This document shows positions 44,501 to 53,660 of a stretch of DNA of 64,000 nt, one piece after another. The stretch comes from Crotophaga sulcirostris (lineage: Eukaryota > Chordata > Aves > Cuculiformes > Crotophagidae), in NCBI GenBank assembly GCA_013397455.1, contig VYZB01000209.1, positions 471,417-535,416 on the forward strand, written 5' to 3'. A program made the position numbers and the translations under genes. Position 1 is the stretch's first letter; every line of letters begins with the position of its first letter. Below the pieces are notes generated by a model, which was given only the letters and a program-made list of their open reading frames with translations, ran no database searches and had not been told where the DNA came from.

Positions 44501-47500
44501 AATCCAAGACCTCCAACAGAAGGCTTTTCAATCTTTATTGATTCTATTTGTCTCCCCTAATAAAACAGAAAAAAATATTTACTAATTTTTAACGTAATAA
44601 AATGAGCTAATTTAAAATTTATGAACACTGGGAGAATTATTCTCCTCCTAAGACTAAACAAAGGCAAAATACTGAATATGTTATTTCTATAAAAGCTCCT
44701 CCATTTATTATTTTTAATATAGCAGAGTATTGGACATGCAAGCACTCTGAGGTTCTGAAACCTCAGGGAATTTAAGAGCTACTTTCACACTTCATTCACA
44801 TTATGAGATGAATTCCAAACTGGATGAAAACTATGAACAAAGTGCTGTCTAGAGCAATATATTTGGGATTTCTGGAAATGCTGCATAGCTAAACTAAATT
44901 ACTTGTCTTTTGGCTCCCTGTGCTTTGAATGCTGACTTTTAGGTGCGCATTCAAAAGATTGCAGCTTTTAAATAAAGAAATTAATTTCCTTCCCCTCCCT
45001 GCAACTTCACACCTAATGCTAATAAAAGTTTGCTTGTGCAAATGCCTGCTTTTCAGTTCTAATACAAGATTTTTTGGGTTGTTTACTGAGAAATATTACT
45101 TAGAGAATTCACTGCTATCACAGCTGTTTTATCCAAAATAGTGTGCAGTCTTTACCACTAAATCTTTTATCTGATGAGTTAATGACACACTAATGAGAAG
45201 AGTTATGCTCAAAATATGACAGCTACATTAAGGTAGTCAATTAGCAACAGTTAGTTAATACAGAAAGGCATGACTAACCAATTAAATTAATGGTTCAAAG
45301 TAACACAGAACAATACATTTGTAGTATAAATGCCAATCCCACACGGGTGGATGTCTGCACCTGTACAGCTTCCATAAGCATCTGGTACATGCACCATCAC
45401 ATGCTAATGAAATCAGCATCCGTCTGGCAAAGGTAAAACATACTAAATGAAGAGTTAAATAAAATACTATATGCCAGTTGTTTTAATGATTTCAACTGCT
45501 CATATATTAGCAAAGCTGGTACATTTCCAATTCAAAATGTCCTTGATAAAACAAGTCTCTCCACCAAAACAAGTTTCTGTAGATAATGTCCATTTTCAAT
45601 TAAGCATCATCAGATAATAGAAAAGTTTTCTGGCAACTGAAATTCCTTTTCTGCATTGCTGTGTTTGGTAGTAAGTAAGACAAGAAAATTGGCAAAGGAA
45701 AAAAAAAAGAACAACAAACCACCATAAACCACCAAACCACTCTCCATTGCTGACATTATCTTTCACAGAGAAAGGTTACCTCAGCACTTCTACTCTCTTA
45801 CTGACTAGGAGGCACCACATTCCCAGAAACATAACAAAACTATACTTGAAAAAGCACTCCAAAAGCATGCAAGAAAGTCTAAAATTAAAGCAAAATAAGC
45901 TTGCCTCACTGAACCAGAGAGCCTTACCTTTGCCATCTGTTGGATGACTGCATTAAATTCATTAATTCCCAGGTTTGGAGTGAAGGTAGATGGTTTGGGT
46001 TCAGGTGAACTGCAAGGTGTATGCACACTCCCAGCAGCAACTGACTTGTCAGCAAACACTAGGAGCCCTCTCTTAGTAAAATCAAAATCTACTGAACGGT
46101 CAGGAGACATATAATTGAGCTGTTGAACAAAGATATAGAAAAACTATTAAAAACAAAACAGGAGACTTCCACACACATCATCTTGTGTGAAGACTGCCGA
46201 AGAAGCAAGCGTACATATGTTCATGTGTGCTCATTCACACAAATATACTCAATGGTATAAATTAGGCAGTGCTAATATATGAGGTATAACCAACCTACCA
46301 TATCAAGTTTAAATTGTTTTTCAGAAGGAAAAGTTCCTTCAGTGTTTCAGCTGTGTTTCTACTCTGCTAATTTTCTCCATTTCTTTCATGCTTCTTCCCC
46401 ACTTTCGCATATAACCCTCTTTTCACCCTGATATTCCACAAACAGCACATGCAAAAGCACCAAACATTAAAGAAGCACTCAAGCACTGTTGCAACCGTCA
46501 GGCACAAGAATCCTAATTTTTTTAAGAGTCACTCACGAGCCAAAGGCCTGGTCTGTATTATCTTCTCCCCAGAGAGAGCCTAGGGTACAAACTACCTACC
46601 ACTGAACATGCTATCATTGCTAGAACTTAATGTACAATACAGTAAATTTAAAAATCCCATCCTGAATTAAACTGCTCATGAGGGACGTGTTTGAAAAGAA
46701 TTTCAAGATTCTAGATACAATAATTCCGAACATTTTGGATAAAAAAATCCATTATGCCATAGTCACAAAGCATCTTAGATACATCTGCATTTTCATACAT
46801 TTTTGACAGCTTGCATCCAAGCTTTGGGAGGAAGGAACGGGAGCAGATACAGCAACTTTGTGAACATGGGACGAAGGGAGAACGAGTGGCACAACCACTA
46901 CCCTGGTGTCCAGGCAGGAACACACACAATACATTTAGCAATGACAGCAAGGTGGCCCAGACAATCGCCTTCTCTACCTGCAGCTAGGCAGGTGCAGTAA
47001 CAGTAGAGGATTGCTCAGGGATTGCTGCTGCTGAGGACATGCCAAGTCAGTCCCTGATTTTAAGTCTGCATGCTTGACGCTGCTATCTGCACAGTGAGAA
47101 CTGTTCACGCAGATGTCACTGATGCCCCTGTCCACAAGATCCAAGTGACAGCTGGCATTATAAACCAACCCACACAAGTTCCTCCCTCCACTGGAGCCAA
47201 GTTATTTTAAAGCCAGTTTGTGTACATCTCCACCAGAGCTCAGCAAATCTTCAGGGGCAGTTTTCTAGATTTTATTTCCCAAAACAGGTTAACTATTCTT
47301 GTATAAGTCAGCAGGAACTAAGTAATGATGTCTGTTAAGGAGAAAAGATGCTGCCAGTTAACTGATAAACAGTATTTATCATCTGTGAAAAACAAAGGAT
47401 CCCAGTTCCAGCTGTGTTCAGAACTCAAAGTACTAGAGCTGATGTCTTTTCCAGATGCTTTTTTCCAACTGATGTGGTTCTCAGTGCTTGTCCCTTCTGC

Positions 47501-48005
47501 ATCCCTTCCAAAGCACCTTGCCCCATGACCTGTTCATTACAATACTGCTTCTCATCTCAGTGGTGACTGTAGATACTAGCTTGATGAAAAAAACAAAAGA
47601 GCCCAACATTCATTCACACCAACTTACAGCTTATTAATGAGAGTACCCTCATTAACACATGCCTACGTACCTTCTTTTAAGTTCCAAGTTCACTACAGTT
47701 ATCATCACACCAACAACCATCATTTTACACTCACTTGTTCCTTCAGTTGCCTGATGGATTGCTGGAGGGTCAGTATCTGGTTAAACAAAGGGCTCCTGAG
47801 TGTGTTACGCAGAACAGTCAGGTTTTCATTATGTTGGGAGTCTCTTTTCTCACGCAGTTTTGCTTGCAAACGATCAAGGATCTGCAGCACCTGCTGTTTG
47901 TCTGCACCACAAAGTAGTACACGTTAGGAATGGAGCTTCATTTCTCACTACTTAACAAAAGTAACCATGTTCAGATCACATACCTGCAGCAGGATTTTCA
48001 GGCAT
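2438..48005 (-). CDS. PATJ: PATJ (INADL), multi-PDZ Crumbs-complex scaffold, N-terminal 807 codons in 18 coding exons
   Basis: PATJ is a cytoplasmic scaffold at tight junctions and the apical membrane. Its L27 domain binds PALS1 (MPP5), linking it to Crumbs; its PDZ domains bind junction proteins. Joining the minus-strand exons (47984-48005, 47735-47901, 45928-46119, 44417-44556, 42465-42663, 40680-40808, 38699-38911, 35749-35851, 33915-34003, 32516-32654, 32098-32232, 25832-25908, 23295-23351, 22347-22481, 18897-19061, 17406-17534, 3471-3680, 2438-2557) gives one frame of 2421 nt without a stop. Domains by residue are L27 about 5-63, PDZ1 about 134-220, PDZ2 about 248-328, PDZ3 about 363-450, PDZ4 about 555-634 and PDZ5 about 675-767. 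The start MPENPA matches the mammalian N-terminus as I remember it. Every junction has GT-AG ends and matching phase. The closest alternative is the paralogue MPDZ, but the start, the linkers and the TM2D1 neighbour favour PATJ. PDZ6-10 and the stop codon are outside the window. Confidence 0.96.
3471..3680 (-). CDS. PATJ: PATJ exon 18: C-terminal two thirds of PDZ5
   Basis: The exon has 210 nt (70 codons, residues 698-767, phase 0/0), with acceptor TTTCCTCAG and donor GTG|GTAAGG. It begins DPLDPTR and contains the PDZ signatures [14 protein letters not shown] (the turn before beta-4) and [14 protein letters not shown] (helix alpha-2 region), ending LGICKPLV. This completes the PDZ domain that starts in exon 17. 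Confidence 0.96.
3681..17405 (-). other. PATJ: PATJ intron 17 (13.7 kb), largest in the window
   Basis: This intron splits PDZ5. It is AT-rich with scattered GC-rich patches near 5041-5190, 8060-8200, 11285-11430 and 13660-13870; the second and fourth are discussed as findings. I recognised no nested gene, RNA gene or well-preserved transposon. The open frames here (up to about 130 codons) lack splice context or recognisable domains. Confidence 0.8.
8154..8171. repeat. Perfect 18-bp palindrome
   Basis: The sequence CTGGAGCTGCAGCTCCAG equals its own reverse complement and is centred on a CTGCAG. It lies at the edge of a short GC-rich patch in PATJ intron 17. No gene or known element is attached to it; it may be chance. 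Confidence 0.6.
17406..17534 (-). CDS. PATJ: PATJ exon 17: acidic linker and start of PDZ5
   Basis: The exon has 129 nt (43 codons, residues 655-697, phase 0/0), with acceptor TTTTTTCAG and donor CAG|GTACGC. It holds an acidic run ([14 protein letters not shown]), then [16 protein letters not shown] and the carboxylate-binding loop GLGF of PDZ5. Intron 17535-18896 (1362 bp) lies between this and exon 16; I see nothing else in it. Confidence 0.96.
18897..19061 (-). CDS. PATJ: PATJ exon 16: C-terminal half of PDZ4
   Basis: The exon has 165 nt (55 codons, residues 600-654, phase 0/0), with acceptor TTCTGTGTAG and donor AAG|GTAGAC. It encodes [20 protein letters not shown] (strand beta-4 and helix alpha-2 of PDZ4) and LVCCRRL (last strand), followed by a variable linker. 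The helix continues directly from exon 15. Confidence 0.95.
19062..22346 (-). other. PATJ: PATJ intron 15 (3.3 kb)
   Basis: Intron inside PDZ4. It has AT-rich sequence with a 15-T run at 19094-19108 close to the exon 16 acceptor and a short GATA tetranucleotide stretch near 19735. I see no other gene or repeat. Confidence 0.75.
22347..22481 (-). CDS. PATJ: PATJ exon 15: N-terminal half of PDZ4
   Basis: The exon has 135 nt (45 codons, residues 555-599, phase 0/0), with acceptor TTTTGGCAG and donor GAG|GTAAAA. It encodes [20 protein letters not shown], close to human PATJ at this place. PDZ4 has no GLGF loop; LRLG stands there, as I remember it does in the human protein. Intron 22482-23294 (813 bp) lies upstream of this exon and holds nothing I can name apart from an 18-T run at 23152-23169. 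Confidence 0.96.
23295..23351 (-). CDS. PATJ: PATJ exon 14: small linker exon before PDZ4
   Basis: A 57-nt exon (19 codons, residues 536-554, phase 0/0), too short to stand out as an open frame. The acceptor is TTTTTAG and the donor AAG|GTATGA. It encodes [19 protein letters not shown]; the ELQKYSK end is the same as in human PATJ. It could be skipped without changing frame. Confidence 0.93.
23352..25831 (-). other. PATJ: PATJ intron 13 (2.5 kb)
   Basis: AT-rich intronic sequence. I see no repeat, RNA gene or additional exon that I can support. Confidence 0.7.
25832..25908 (-). CDS. PATJ: PATJ exon 13: conserved linker, [15 protein letters not shown]
   Basis: A 77-nt exon (end of residue 510, then 511-535), entered in phase 1 and left in phase 0, with acceptor CATATTTAG and donor ATG|GTATGT. 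The block [17 protein letters not shown] is nearly the same as in human PATJ, which fixes its identity despite its short length. Confidence 0.94.
25909..32097 (-). other. PATJ: PATJ intron 12 (6.2 kb) with LINE remnant
   Basis: Mostly AT-rich intronic sequence. The exon-12-proximal part holds a degraded CR1-like reverse-transcriptase remnant (31440-31990). A GC-richer stretch at 30365-31330 carries overlapping open frames of 90-118 codons that I cannot assign; it may be older parts of the same or another element. Confidence 0.65.
31440..31990 (+). mobile_element. Degenerate CR1-like LINE ORF2 (reverse transcriptase) remnant
   Basis: On the plus strand, frames interrupted by stops and shifts spell [13 protein letters not shown], like the YRPVSLTS-PGK block of CR1 ORF2. 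Further on, FTKAFDT and [13 protein letters not shown] recall the DFSKAFDTV...ILLEKLRKYGLD block (RT motif A). Downstream DNA (near 31919-31985) also resembles eroded later parts of the same element. It is antisense to PATJ, non-functional and old. The boundaries are approximate. Confidence 0.6.
32098..32232 (-). CDS. PATJ: PATJ exon 12: divergent linker between PDZ3 and PDZ4
   Basis: The exon has 135 nt (end of residue 465, then 466-509, then one base), phase 1 in and out, with acceptor TTTTCACAG and a weak donor CAG|GTGGAT. It encodes a polar, asparagine/glutamine-rich linker beginning [18 protein letters not shown]. Human PATJ has VETETN and a following acidic run here. Identity rests on position, phase and this weak similarity. 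The 283-bp intron 32233-32515 lies upstream. Confidence 0.8.
32516..32654 (-). CDS. PATJ: PATJ exon 11: C-terminal part of PDZ3
   Basis: The exon has 139 nt (residues 419-464 plus one base), entered in phase 0 and left in phase 1, with acceptor CTTGGTTTAG and donor GTG|GTAATT. It encodes [20 protein letters not shown] and [15 protein letters not shown], the beta-4, alpha-2 and last strand of PDZ3, then a serine-rich tail. Upstream intron 32655-33914 (1260 bp) shows nothing else. Confidence 0.96.
33915..34003 (-). CDS. PATJ: PATJ exon 10: middle of PDZ3
   Basis: An 89-nt exon (residues 389-418), entered in phase 1 and left in phase 0, with acceptor TTGCCAACAG and donor GCT|GTAAGT. It encodes [20 protein letters not shown] and [10 protein letters not shown], strand beta-3 to the turn before beta-4. 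Upstream intron 34004-35748 (1745 bp) contains an 18-A run near 34459 and nothing else I can name. Confidence 0.96.
35749..35851 (-). CDS. PATJ: PATJ exon 9: start of PDZ3
   Basis: The exon has 103 nt (residues 355-388 plus one base), entered in phase 0 and left in phase 1, with acceptor TTATTTGTAG and donor CAG|GTGAGT. It encodes [20 protein letters not shown]. The PDZ3 carboxylate-binding loop reads SLGI, as in mammalian PATJ. Confidence 0.96.
35852..38698 (-). other. PATJ: PATJ intron 8 (2.8 kb) with antisense exon-like block
   Basis: AT-rich intron except for a GC-richer open block on the plus strand at 37660-37920 (see the separate entry). I see nothing else I can name. Confidence 0.7.
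37750..37908 (+). other. Unassigned exon-like open block, antisense to PATJ
   Basis: On the plus strand a frame open from 37660 to the stop at 37918-37920 contains a 159-nt segment (exactly 53 codons). It is preceded by a plausible acceptor (CCCCCTCACAG) and followed by a strong donor (AAT|GTGAGT). The encoded peptide is hydrophilic, rich in S, P, K, R and Q, with stretches such as [14 protein letters not shown] and [17 protein letters not shown] do not recognise it. It could be a real exon of an antisense transcript, an old retrocopy fragment or chance. No start codon, poly-A signal or second exon was found for it. Confidence 0.25.
38699..38911 (-). CDS. PATJ: PATJ exon 8: C-terminal half of PDZ2
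   Basis: The exon has 213 nt (71 codons, residues 284-354, phase 0/0), with acceptor TTGTTTGAAG and donor AAT|GTAAGT. It encodes [20 protein letters not shown], then [20 protein letters not shown] and VARD, nearly the same as human PATJ PDZ2, and then a proline-rich linker. The frame happens to stay open for tens of codons into both introns. Intron 38912-40679 (1768 bp) lies upstream; I see nothing in it. Confidence 0.97.
40680..40808 (-). CDS. PATJ: PATJ exon 7: N-terminal half of PDZ2
   Basis: The exon has 129 nt (43 codons, residues 241-283, phase 0/0), with acceptor TTAATTGCAG and donor CGG|GTAATT. It encodes [20 protein letters not shown], with the GLGF loop, then [20 protein letters not shown]. 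It was placed by splice sites and human similarity. Upstream intron 40809-42464 (1656 bp) shows nothing else. Confidence 0.97.
42465..42663 (-). CDS. PATJ: PATJ exon 6: C-terminal half of PDZ1
   Basis: The exon has 199 nt (end of residue 174, then 175-240), entered in phase 2 and left in phase 0, with acceptor TTTTGTTAAG and donor ACT|GTGAGT. It encodes [20 protein letters not shown] and [20 protein letters not shown], then VVAREPV, matching human PDZ1. Intron 42664-44416 (1753 bp) upstream carries an 11-G run at 44071-44081 and nothing else I can name. Confidence 0.97.
44417..44556 (-). CDS. PATJ: PATJ exon 5: N-terminal half of PDZ1
   Basis: The exon has 140 nt (residues 128-173 plus two bases), entered in phase 0 and left in phase 2, with acceptor TTTTATTAG and donor ACAG|GTGAGA. 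It encodes [20 protein letters not shown], with the GLGF loop of PDZ1, then [20 protein letters not shown]. Upstream intron 44557-45927 (1371 bp) shows nothing else. Confidence 0.97.
45928..46119 (-). CDS. PATJ: PATJ exon 4: linker between L27 and PDZ1
   Basis: The exon has 192 nt (64 codons, residues 64-127, phase 0/0), with acceptor TTGTTCAACAG and donor AAG|GTAAGG. It encodes [17 protein letters not shown], a serine/proline-rich middle and [11 protein letters not shown]; both ends resemble human PATJ. Upstream intron 46120-47734 (1615 bp) contains only unassigned open frames. Confidence 0.96.
47735..47901 (-). CDS. PATJ: PATJ exon 3: L27 domain
   Basis: The exon has 167 nt (residues 8-63), entered in phase 1 and left in phase 0, with acceptor TTTGTGGTGCAG and donor CAA|GTGAGT. 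It encodes the L27 helices: [18 protein letters not shown], then [20 protein letters not shown] and [12 protein letters not shown]. In the family this domain pairs with the N-terminal L27 of PALS1. The next intron upstream (47902-47983) is only 82 bp. Confidence 0.97.
47984..48005 (-). CDS. PATJ: PATJ exon 2: start codon
   Basis: Only 22 coding nt (MPENPAA plus the first base of the next codon). The donor is GCAG|GTATGT. The whole exon probably runs 47984-48039, because a pyrimidine-rich acceptor (TTTTTTAAACCTTATCTAG) ends at 48040, leaving 34 nt of 5' UTR. The ATG was chosen because MPENPA matches mammalian PATJ. Confidence 0.93.
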
Positions 48006-51000
48006 GTTGAAAGGTATTTTTGGAATTACTCAGAAGAACCTAGATAAGGTTTAAAAAACACTTGAATTAATAATTTATATATCTGAGCAGAATGCTAACA
48101 GATACATGGCCAATAAATGCAACAATAAAATACTAAGCTAACTATAAGAAATCTAATTTAAAAATACCACTGCCCCCTATTGTTTACCCCAAATATTTAA
48201 CAAAGCTCTCAATATACCTAGTGCGCTACAGCTTCGGCATATCCAAAAAGCTTTCCTTGCTCTGCATGCTTTGCCTTTCACACACAGGAAGGAATATGAA
48301 CAACTCTTTCAAATATGAGTAAAAACGCAGGTTATAAAAACAAACATTGGCCAAGAAAACTGAGAGACAGATATGTTCGACCAAACTATTTTGAATATGG
48401 ACATTAAAGTTGTGAACTTTTCAAATATACATAGAGTTAAACTCTTCCTATTATTTAGAAGGTACCTTCCTCTTGATTACTTTAAGTATTTGTAGGCAGT
48501 ATTTCTATTGTGATAGCTCAGCCCTGCAGCATGGCAATATAGGTGAAACCTGTCTATGAAACAATGACATTGAGTTTTAGGAGGACACTGTTATATTTAA
48601 TGAAATATTAAGTACGCAGGTGAATAGCTTTTCTTCTCGTGAAGAGTTAGATTAAGTTGATTTAGCTAATGGAAAAAAAAAGCAGAGGAGTATCACAAAC
48701 CACAACTTCAGATTTATGCACCCTTTACTGTATCTAAGCAGCTTTTGCTCCTGGAGGAATTCCTGCAGAACTCTCTGGCTTCGTGTGGTTTCCACCCAGG
48801 GCCAAGCAAAATGAGTTGCTTTGCAAGACTACTAACAGACTTAGGAGGTCACTTTAAATCAAACTCATAGCAAGAGTTGAAGTGGCAAACCCATACAACC
48901 CCTGAAAGATTTCCAGGAATGTATCTGAACTTTTGTAAGTGCTGCAGCGTTATTTTCTTTTCCATTAGAAACAAAACTCTTCTAAGAGCACACCAGCCTT
49001 TGATTCTGTGCTGAGATCTGATTCTGAAGAACAGACAAAAATACTATTTTCTTGTACACTCCAAAGTCTTTCTCTAAGCCAAAAAGACAAAACTTAACAT
49101 CCTTGACTAAAAATATTGCATGAATCTTAACAAATCAGGAAAAAGAATATGGAAATTTGTTATTTCTTCCCGATTTAACTTCCCTCCATTCTCTGTTTTT
49201 CTACTTCACATCAGCAGTTTAAAAATGAAAGAAAAAGCAACCTTAAAGGACGAGAACCAACATCAGAAAGGGATGCAAAACAACTCCTGTGAGGAAAACT
49301 GGCTTGAAACACATTTAAGCCAGCAGCAGGGTGAAGAAAAGATTAAACCCAGAGAAGAAATTCAGCATGGCAGGAAATAATGCCGACTTGACAACACCAT
49401 GCCCATCTCACAGCTGAAGCCAGGAGGCTGGTCCAGCTCTCCAGCCCCGTTTCATGCATTTTGTTCTTCCCTTTCCATCTGCGCTTGCACTCATTCATCT
49501 GAATCCATAGTGAGCTGGAACAGGGAGCTAAACACGCAGAAAAAACCTTCATGTGTTGGTAGGGTGAGCTTTTTGCCCAGTTAGCTCTCAACTGCCAGCA
49601 GTGGCAGGCAGAAGGGGGCCGGGACGTGCCAGGGAAGCAGGACCACACCTTGCAGCAGCTCAGCTGCACTGGCAAACTGCACCATGAGGAACAGCCTGCG
49701 TCATTCAAACCAGCCCCAGAGCGCCCTGCTGACAGCCTCCAAGATTAATCTTTTTTTTCCATTACAGTGGGTGCAACAATAGCAATTATGACGATGGGTA
49801 CAGATCCAAGAAAGAAAAATTTAAGCAGAAAAACGTAGGTAGGAGATCTAGGCTCCATTTAGGCAGAAGTTCCCTGGAAAAGGAGGTGCAAAATGAGGGG
49901 TGAGGAGATTAAAGAAAAGTTTCAGCTTCCTGCTTGAGCTGCTCCAAAGCATTACTAAGGGCCTCTGCAGACCACTTTGCACCACTGGACAGTGGACCTC
50001 AGGTATAGTCCGTGTAACAGTTCAAGTTTCCACAGCACTTTGGGATTCCTTGTGATGAAAGCTGGCCTCCAGCCAACTTGCAATGGTTTTAAATGAATTT
50101 TTTTTTTGTGCAATATGTTGAAACCACCCTCAGTATTTCCTTGTTCTCCTTTCGTTCACAAAAAGGAGGGAGGGGGGGGAAGTGTGTTATATTTTAAAGT
50201 AAACAGCTCCTTCTGGTGTGAGGAGATCCCTGAAAATATAATTTAAAGTTTTCAGGTAATGTATAGTTGTGGACAGGTCTCCAAGTCTGGCTTTTGGGCA
50301 GCAGAGAAACACACAATTCCATCTATTATTGAGCTGTTTATGTGTAGAGGCCCAAAGAGCTTATCCTTAAACAACTTCCAAACACTGATGCTAAGCTGAA
50401 GGAGGGTGCCAAAAGACAATTGCTAAATTAGGAGATCTATTTCTAGGCAGTAATTTTGAACAGTGATCCAAAACACTATGGTTTGTCTTGTTAAAATCAG
50501 TTCAGCCACTCTGCATTCAACTTCCTTAGCTCCATTCTCTGATTTCTACAGCCACTTATTTATCTTATTGGTAGACAAAACTGCAAACCTCAGTTCAAAA
50601 TTTATGTCACAACTCCCAGCATAATAGTAAAATCATTGAGAAAATAATGACTTTCAGAAAGTTTTTCTAACAGCAGAAAAAAAACCCCACACTCCAGCAC
50701 AGCGTGCATCAGGGTTTTTACTGTCTTCACTTTTGAGAGCTGAACTCAACACATCACAGGGAGCGGGAAAGTTTCATAAGGTTTTGTGAAATCCTAAGAC
50801 TTGGATCTTCTTCAAAAGCAGAATAAGAAAAAAGGAATTCCCCCATGCTGATGCCAGCAGAGGTCATCAGAAGAGCTGAAAGGTTTAAGTCTTCCACTGC
50901 CATCAGTCCCCTGTCAGACGCCTGCCACTTGCATGGAGACACAGGGTGCTCAACCCTGGCACATCCTAGAGCCAGAGGGGAACACCACACCCCTGGCAGT

Positions 51001-52639
51001 GGCCTTGACAAACACTTGCCCTCCACAAAGGGCTGGTGAAAGACAGAAATAAGGGTTTCCCTGCTGGGATCTGAAGCAGGGCATGGTTTATCCCACTGAG
51101 ACTCTTTTGCCCACTTCTCCCCACCCACCTGCCAAGTACAGCCGCTTCTGCCCTACGTCCTTCAACGTGGCCTCCAACAACCTGTGTCCTTCCGAGAGAC
51201 ACGCTGCAGGGGGAGTCCCGCCTCATGGGGGGCTTTCTCCACTTGGCGTGGGTGTAACCTTTTGGGACATGAAACGCTGGGAGTCCTTAATGCACAAGTA
51301 CTAACTGCTGCTATTTTTCAAAGGCTTCTAACACAGCCAATCTGAGCAGCCTGCCACAGCAACAGCCAAGGGTACATCCCAGTCCAAAGTCACCTTTATG
51401 CATTAATGCAGTTGTAATTTTTCCTGGCCCAGTTATCAGGAGTGACAGATAAGATGCGTGTCGTCTTCATCAGAGAGATCTCTGACTTGGCAAATTCCAG
51501 CCCAAGCTGTTTAAAATTCCATAAAGGCAAAAGAAAGGGAAAGCATGAATTGTTAGTGATCTTAATCCTAAATTGTCCTAACACAGCATCACCTGTAAAT
51601 TCAGATATTAAAAATTACATAGTTTATAAACCATCAAGTGACTATGCACTGTGAAAAAACAACACTATCCTAACACATATTTTGCTGTCCTATACATTAT
51701 GCTGTTTTCTACCCTGGTAAAATACAGAAGAATTCAGTCCAACCAAGCTTAGTACGCACACACCTTTCAGATGCAACCACCAAAATGTGCTGTTCTGTGT
51801 AAAGTTGCAGTATTTATAAAAAGTGCTATAGAGCACGTGCTGACTGCTCCAGGCACTTGAAAGAAGGCAACAACTGAACAGTGCTGTGAACACCTAAAGA
51901 CAAACACACCACACATCTCCAGGGTAAAGCAGGTCAAAGCTAAATATTGTTAAATCTAAAAAACCTACTCCACGGGCAAACTGTTTGTGTCCTGTTGTTA
52001 CGTATGATTAAGTGTGCAGAAGATGAGGAAAGCAGACCACCACCACCCTGCACCTGTGACTACCAGCCCCTATGCAGATGATGCCTTAGTCACTCCCTGG
52101 GGCATGCTAACTAAGTTTTAACAAGCAGAACCTGAATTCCTGAGGACCTCAGCCTCTAGGGAAGCACCGGTGTGGATTCCCTGATGTCTAATAGAACAGC
52201 TCACGCTGAAGCCATTCTCCATGGAGCAATAACATGGTTTCAGAAACCTGTTCTCACAAAGCTTGAGGAAAACTTTTTCTGAATATTGTCAGATTCTACT
52301 GAAATTAGCCAATAAATCCTAGAATCACTACGATGACAGTCAACATGATTAAGAAATCACTTCAGAGGGGAGTCAAATTGTTAGACCTGGAACCATACTG
52401 AATTTCTAACACAAGGAATGCGAAAGAACTCTTCTCCTATCAATAAACCCATAAATAAGCAAAGAAACCCACTTTGTTAAGAACCTCTGAATTGACAGGC
52501 ACTGATGGAACATATTGGCAATGGTGAGTTACTTCCTTCCCTCGTGCCTGCTCCCCTCATCGGGACACCGCACCACCAGGAGCCACACGGCTCTTCCCAG
52601 CCTTTACCAGGGGCGTCAAGGTGCTGCTGACACTCCCAG

Positions 52640-52764
52640 CACATGGAGCCCGAAGGGGCTCCGAGGTGGGAGCCTCCATCCCAGGGCACGCAGCCCGAAG
52701 GGGCTCCGAGGAGGGAGCCTCCATCCCAGGGCACGAAGCCCGAAGGGGCTCCGAGGTGGGAGCC
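52640..52764. repeat. 45-bp GC-rich minisatellite, at least 2.6 units, cut by the gap
   Basis: The motif CCCGAAGGGGCTCCGAGG starts at 52649, 52694 and 52739, exactly 45 bp apart. Units differ at few positions (for example GAGGTGGG against GAGGAGGG). The third unit runs into the N gap, so the array is probably longer than shown. The 45-bp period (15 codons) keeps all frames open, which creates long spurious open frames here. Confidence 0.92.
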
Positions 52765-53442
52765 NNNNNNNNNNNNNNNNNNNNNNNNNNNNNNNNNNNN
52801 NNNNNNNNNNNNNNNNNNNNNNNNNNNNNNNNNNNNNNNNNNNNNNNNNNNNNNNNNNNNNNNNNNNNNNNNNNNNNNNNNNNNNNNNNNNNNNNNNNNN
52901 NNNNNNNNNNNNNNNNNNNNNNNNNNNNNNNNNNNNNNNNNNNNNNNNNNNNNNNNNNNNNNNNNNNNNNNNNNNNNNNNNNNNNNNNNNNNNNNNNNNN
53001 NNNNNNNNNNNNNNNNNNNNNNNNNNNNNNNNNNNNNNNNNNNNNNNNNNNNNNNNNNNNNNNNNNNNNNNNNNNNNNNNNNNNNNNNNNNNNNNNNNNN
53101 NNNNNNNNNNNNNNNNNNNNNNNNNNNNNNNNNNNNNNNNNNNNNNNNNNNNNNNNNNNNNNNNNNNNNNNNNNNNNNNNNNNNNNNNNNNNNNNNNNNN
53201 NNNNNNNNNNNNNNNNNNNNNNNNNNNNNNNNNNNNNNNNNNNNNNNNNNNNNNNNNNNNNNNNNNNNNNNNNNNNNNNNNNNNNNNNNNNNNNNNNNNN
53301 NNNNNNNNNNNNNNNNNNNNNNNNNNNNNNNNNNNNNNNNNNNNNNNNNNNNNNNNNNNNNNNNNNNNNNNNNNNNNNNNNNNNNNNNNNNNNNNNNNNN
53401 NNNNNNNNNNNNNNNNNNNNNNNNNNNNNNNNNNNNNNNNNN
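52765..53442. other. Assembly gap (678 N)
   Basis: All bases are unknown. The gap sits between a GC-rich tandem repeat and the CpG-rich block carrying the probable PATJ first exon; such sequence often fails in assembly. Part of the promoter-proximal intron is therefore missing. Confidence 0.99.
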
Positions 53443-53660
53443 AGCGGGAAGCGATCGCGCCTCACCTGCGGCGCAGGAAGCCGGGGCGGCGCGGCGGGAG
53501 AGCCGCCTCCCGGGGGACGGGCGGGCCGCATCGGGGCGGGGGGGGCTGAGCGCGGCGCCCCCGGGCCCCCAGCACCCCTTCCCGGCGCGTCCCTGCGCCT
53601 CGGGGGAGCGGCAGTGCGGGAGGGGCGTCCTGAAGGCCAGGAGCGGGACATTGTGTCCGG
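53443..53660 (-). promoter_or_regulatory. PATJ: CpG-rich block, probable PATJ promoter
   Basis: About 200 bp of very GC- and CpG-rich DNA right of the gap, in sharp contrast to the AT-rich surroundings. It lies upstream of the PATJ ATG exon in the correct orientation and contains a strong minus-strand donor. I did not identify a TATA box, and the transcription start cannot be placed from sequence alone. Confidence 0.6.
53466..53640 (-). other. PATJ: Probable non-coding first exon of PATJ (5' UTR)
   Basis: On the minus strand the sequence CTGCGCCGCAG|GTGAGG forms a near-ideal donor, with intron from 53465 downwards. The donor is defined; the right boundary (transcription start) is a guess. 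An exon is required here because the ATG exon at 47984-48039 begins with an acceptor. Alternative first exons inside the gap cannot be excluded. Confidence 0.5.

Larger units (their letters stand above)
48040..53465 (-). other. PATJ: PATJ intron 1 (about 5.4 kb), contains minisatellite and assembly gap
   Basis: Inferred intron between the non-coding first exon and the ATG exon. It is AT-rich up to about 52500, then GC-rich with a 45-bp tandem repeat and the N gap. Open frames drawn across the gap are artefacts of unknown bases. I see no other gene. Confidence 0.6.

Noticed and set aside
50754..51304. Frames of 62-124 codons in PATJ intron 1
   Set aside because: No domain, no conserved motif and no splice sites in phase. 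A separate gene here cannot be supported.
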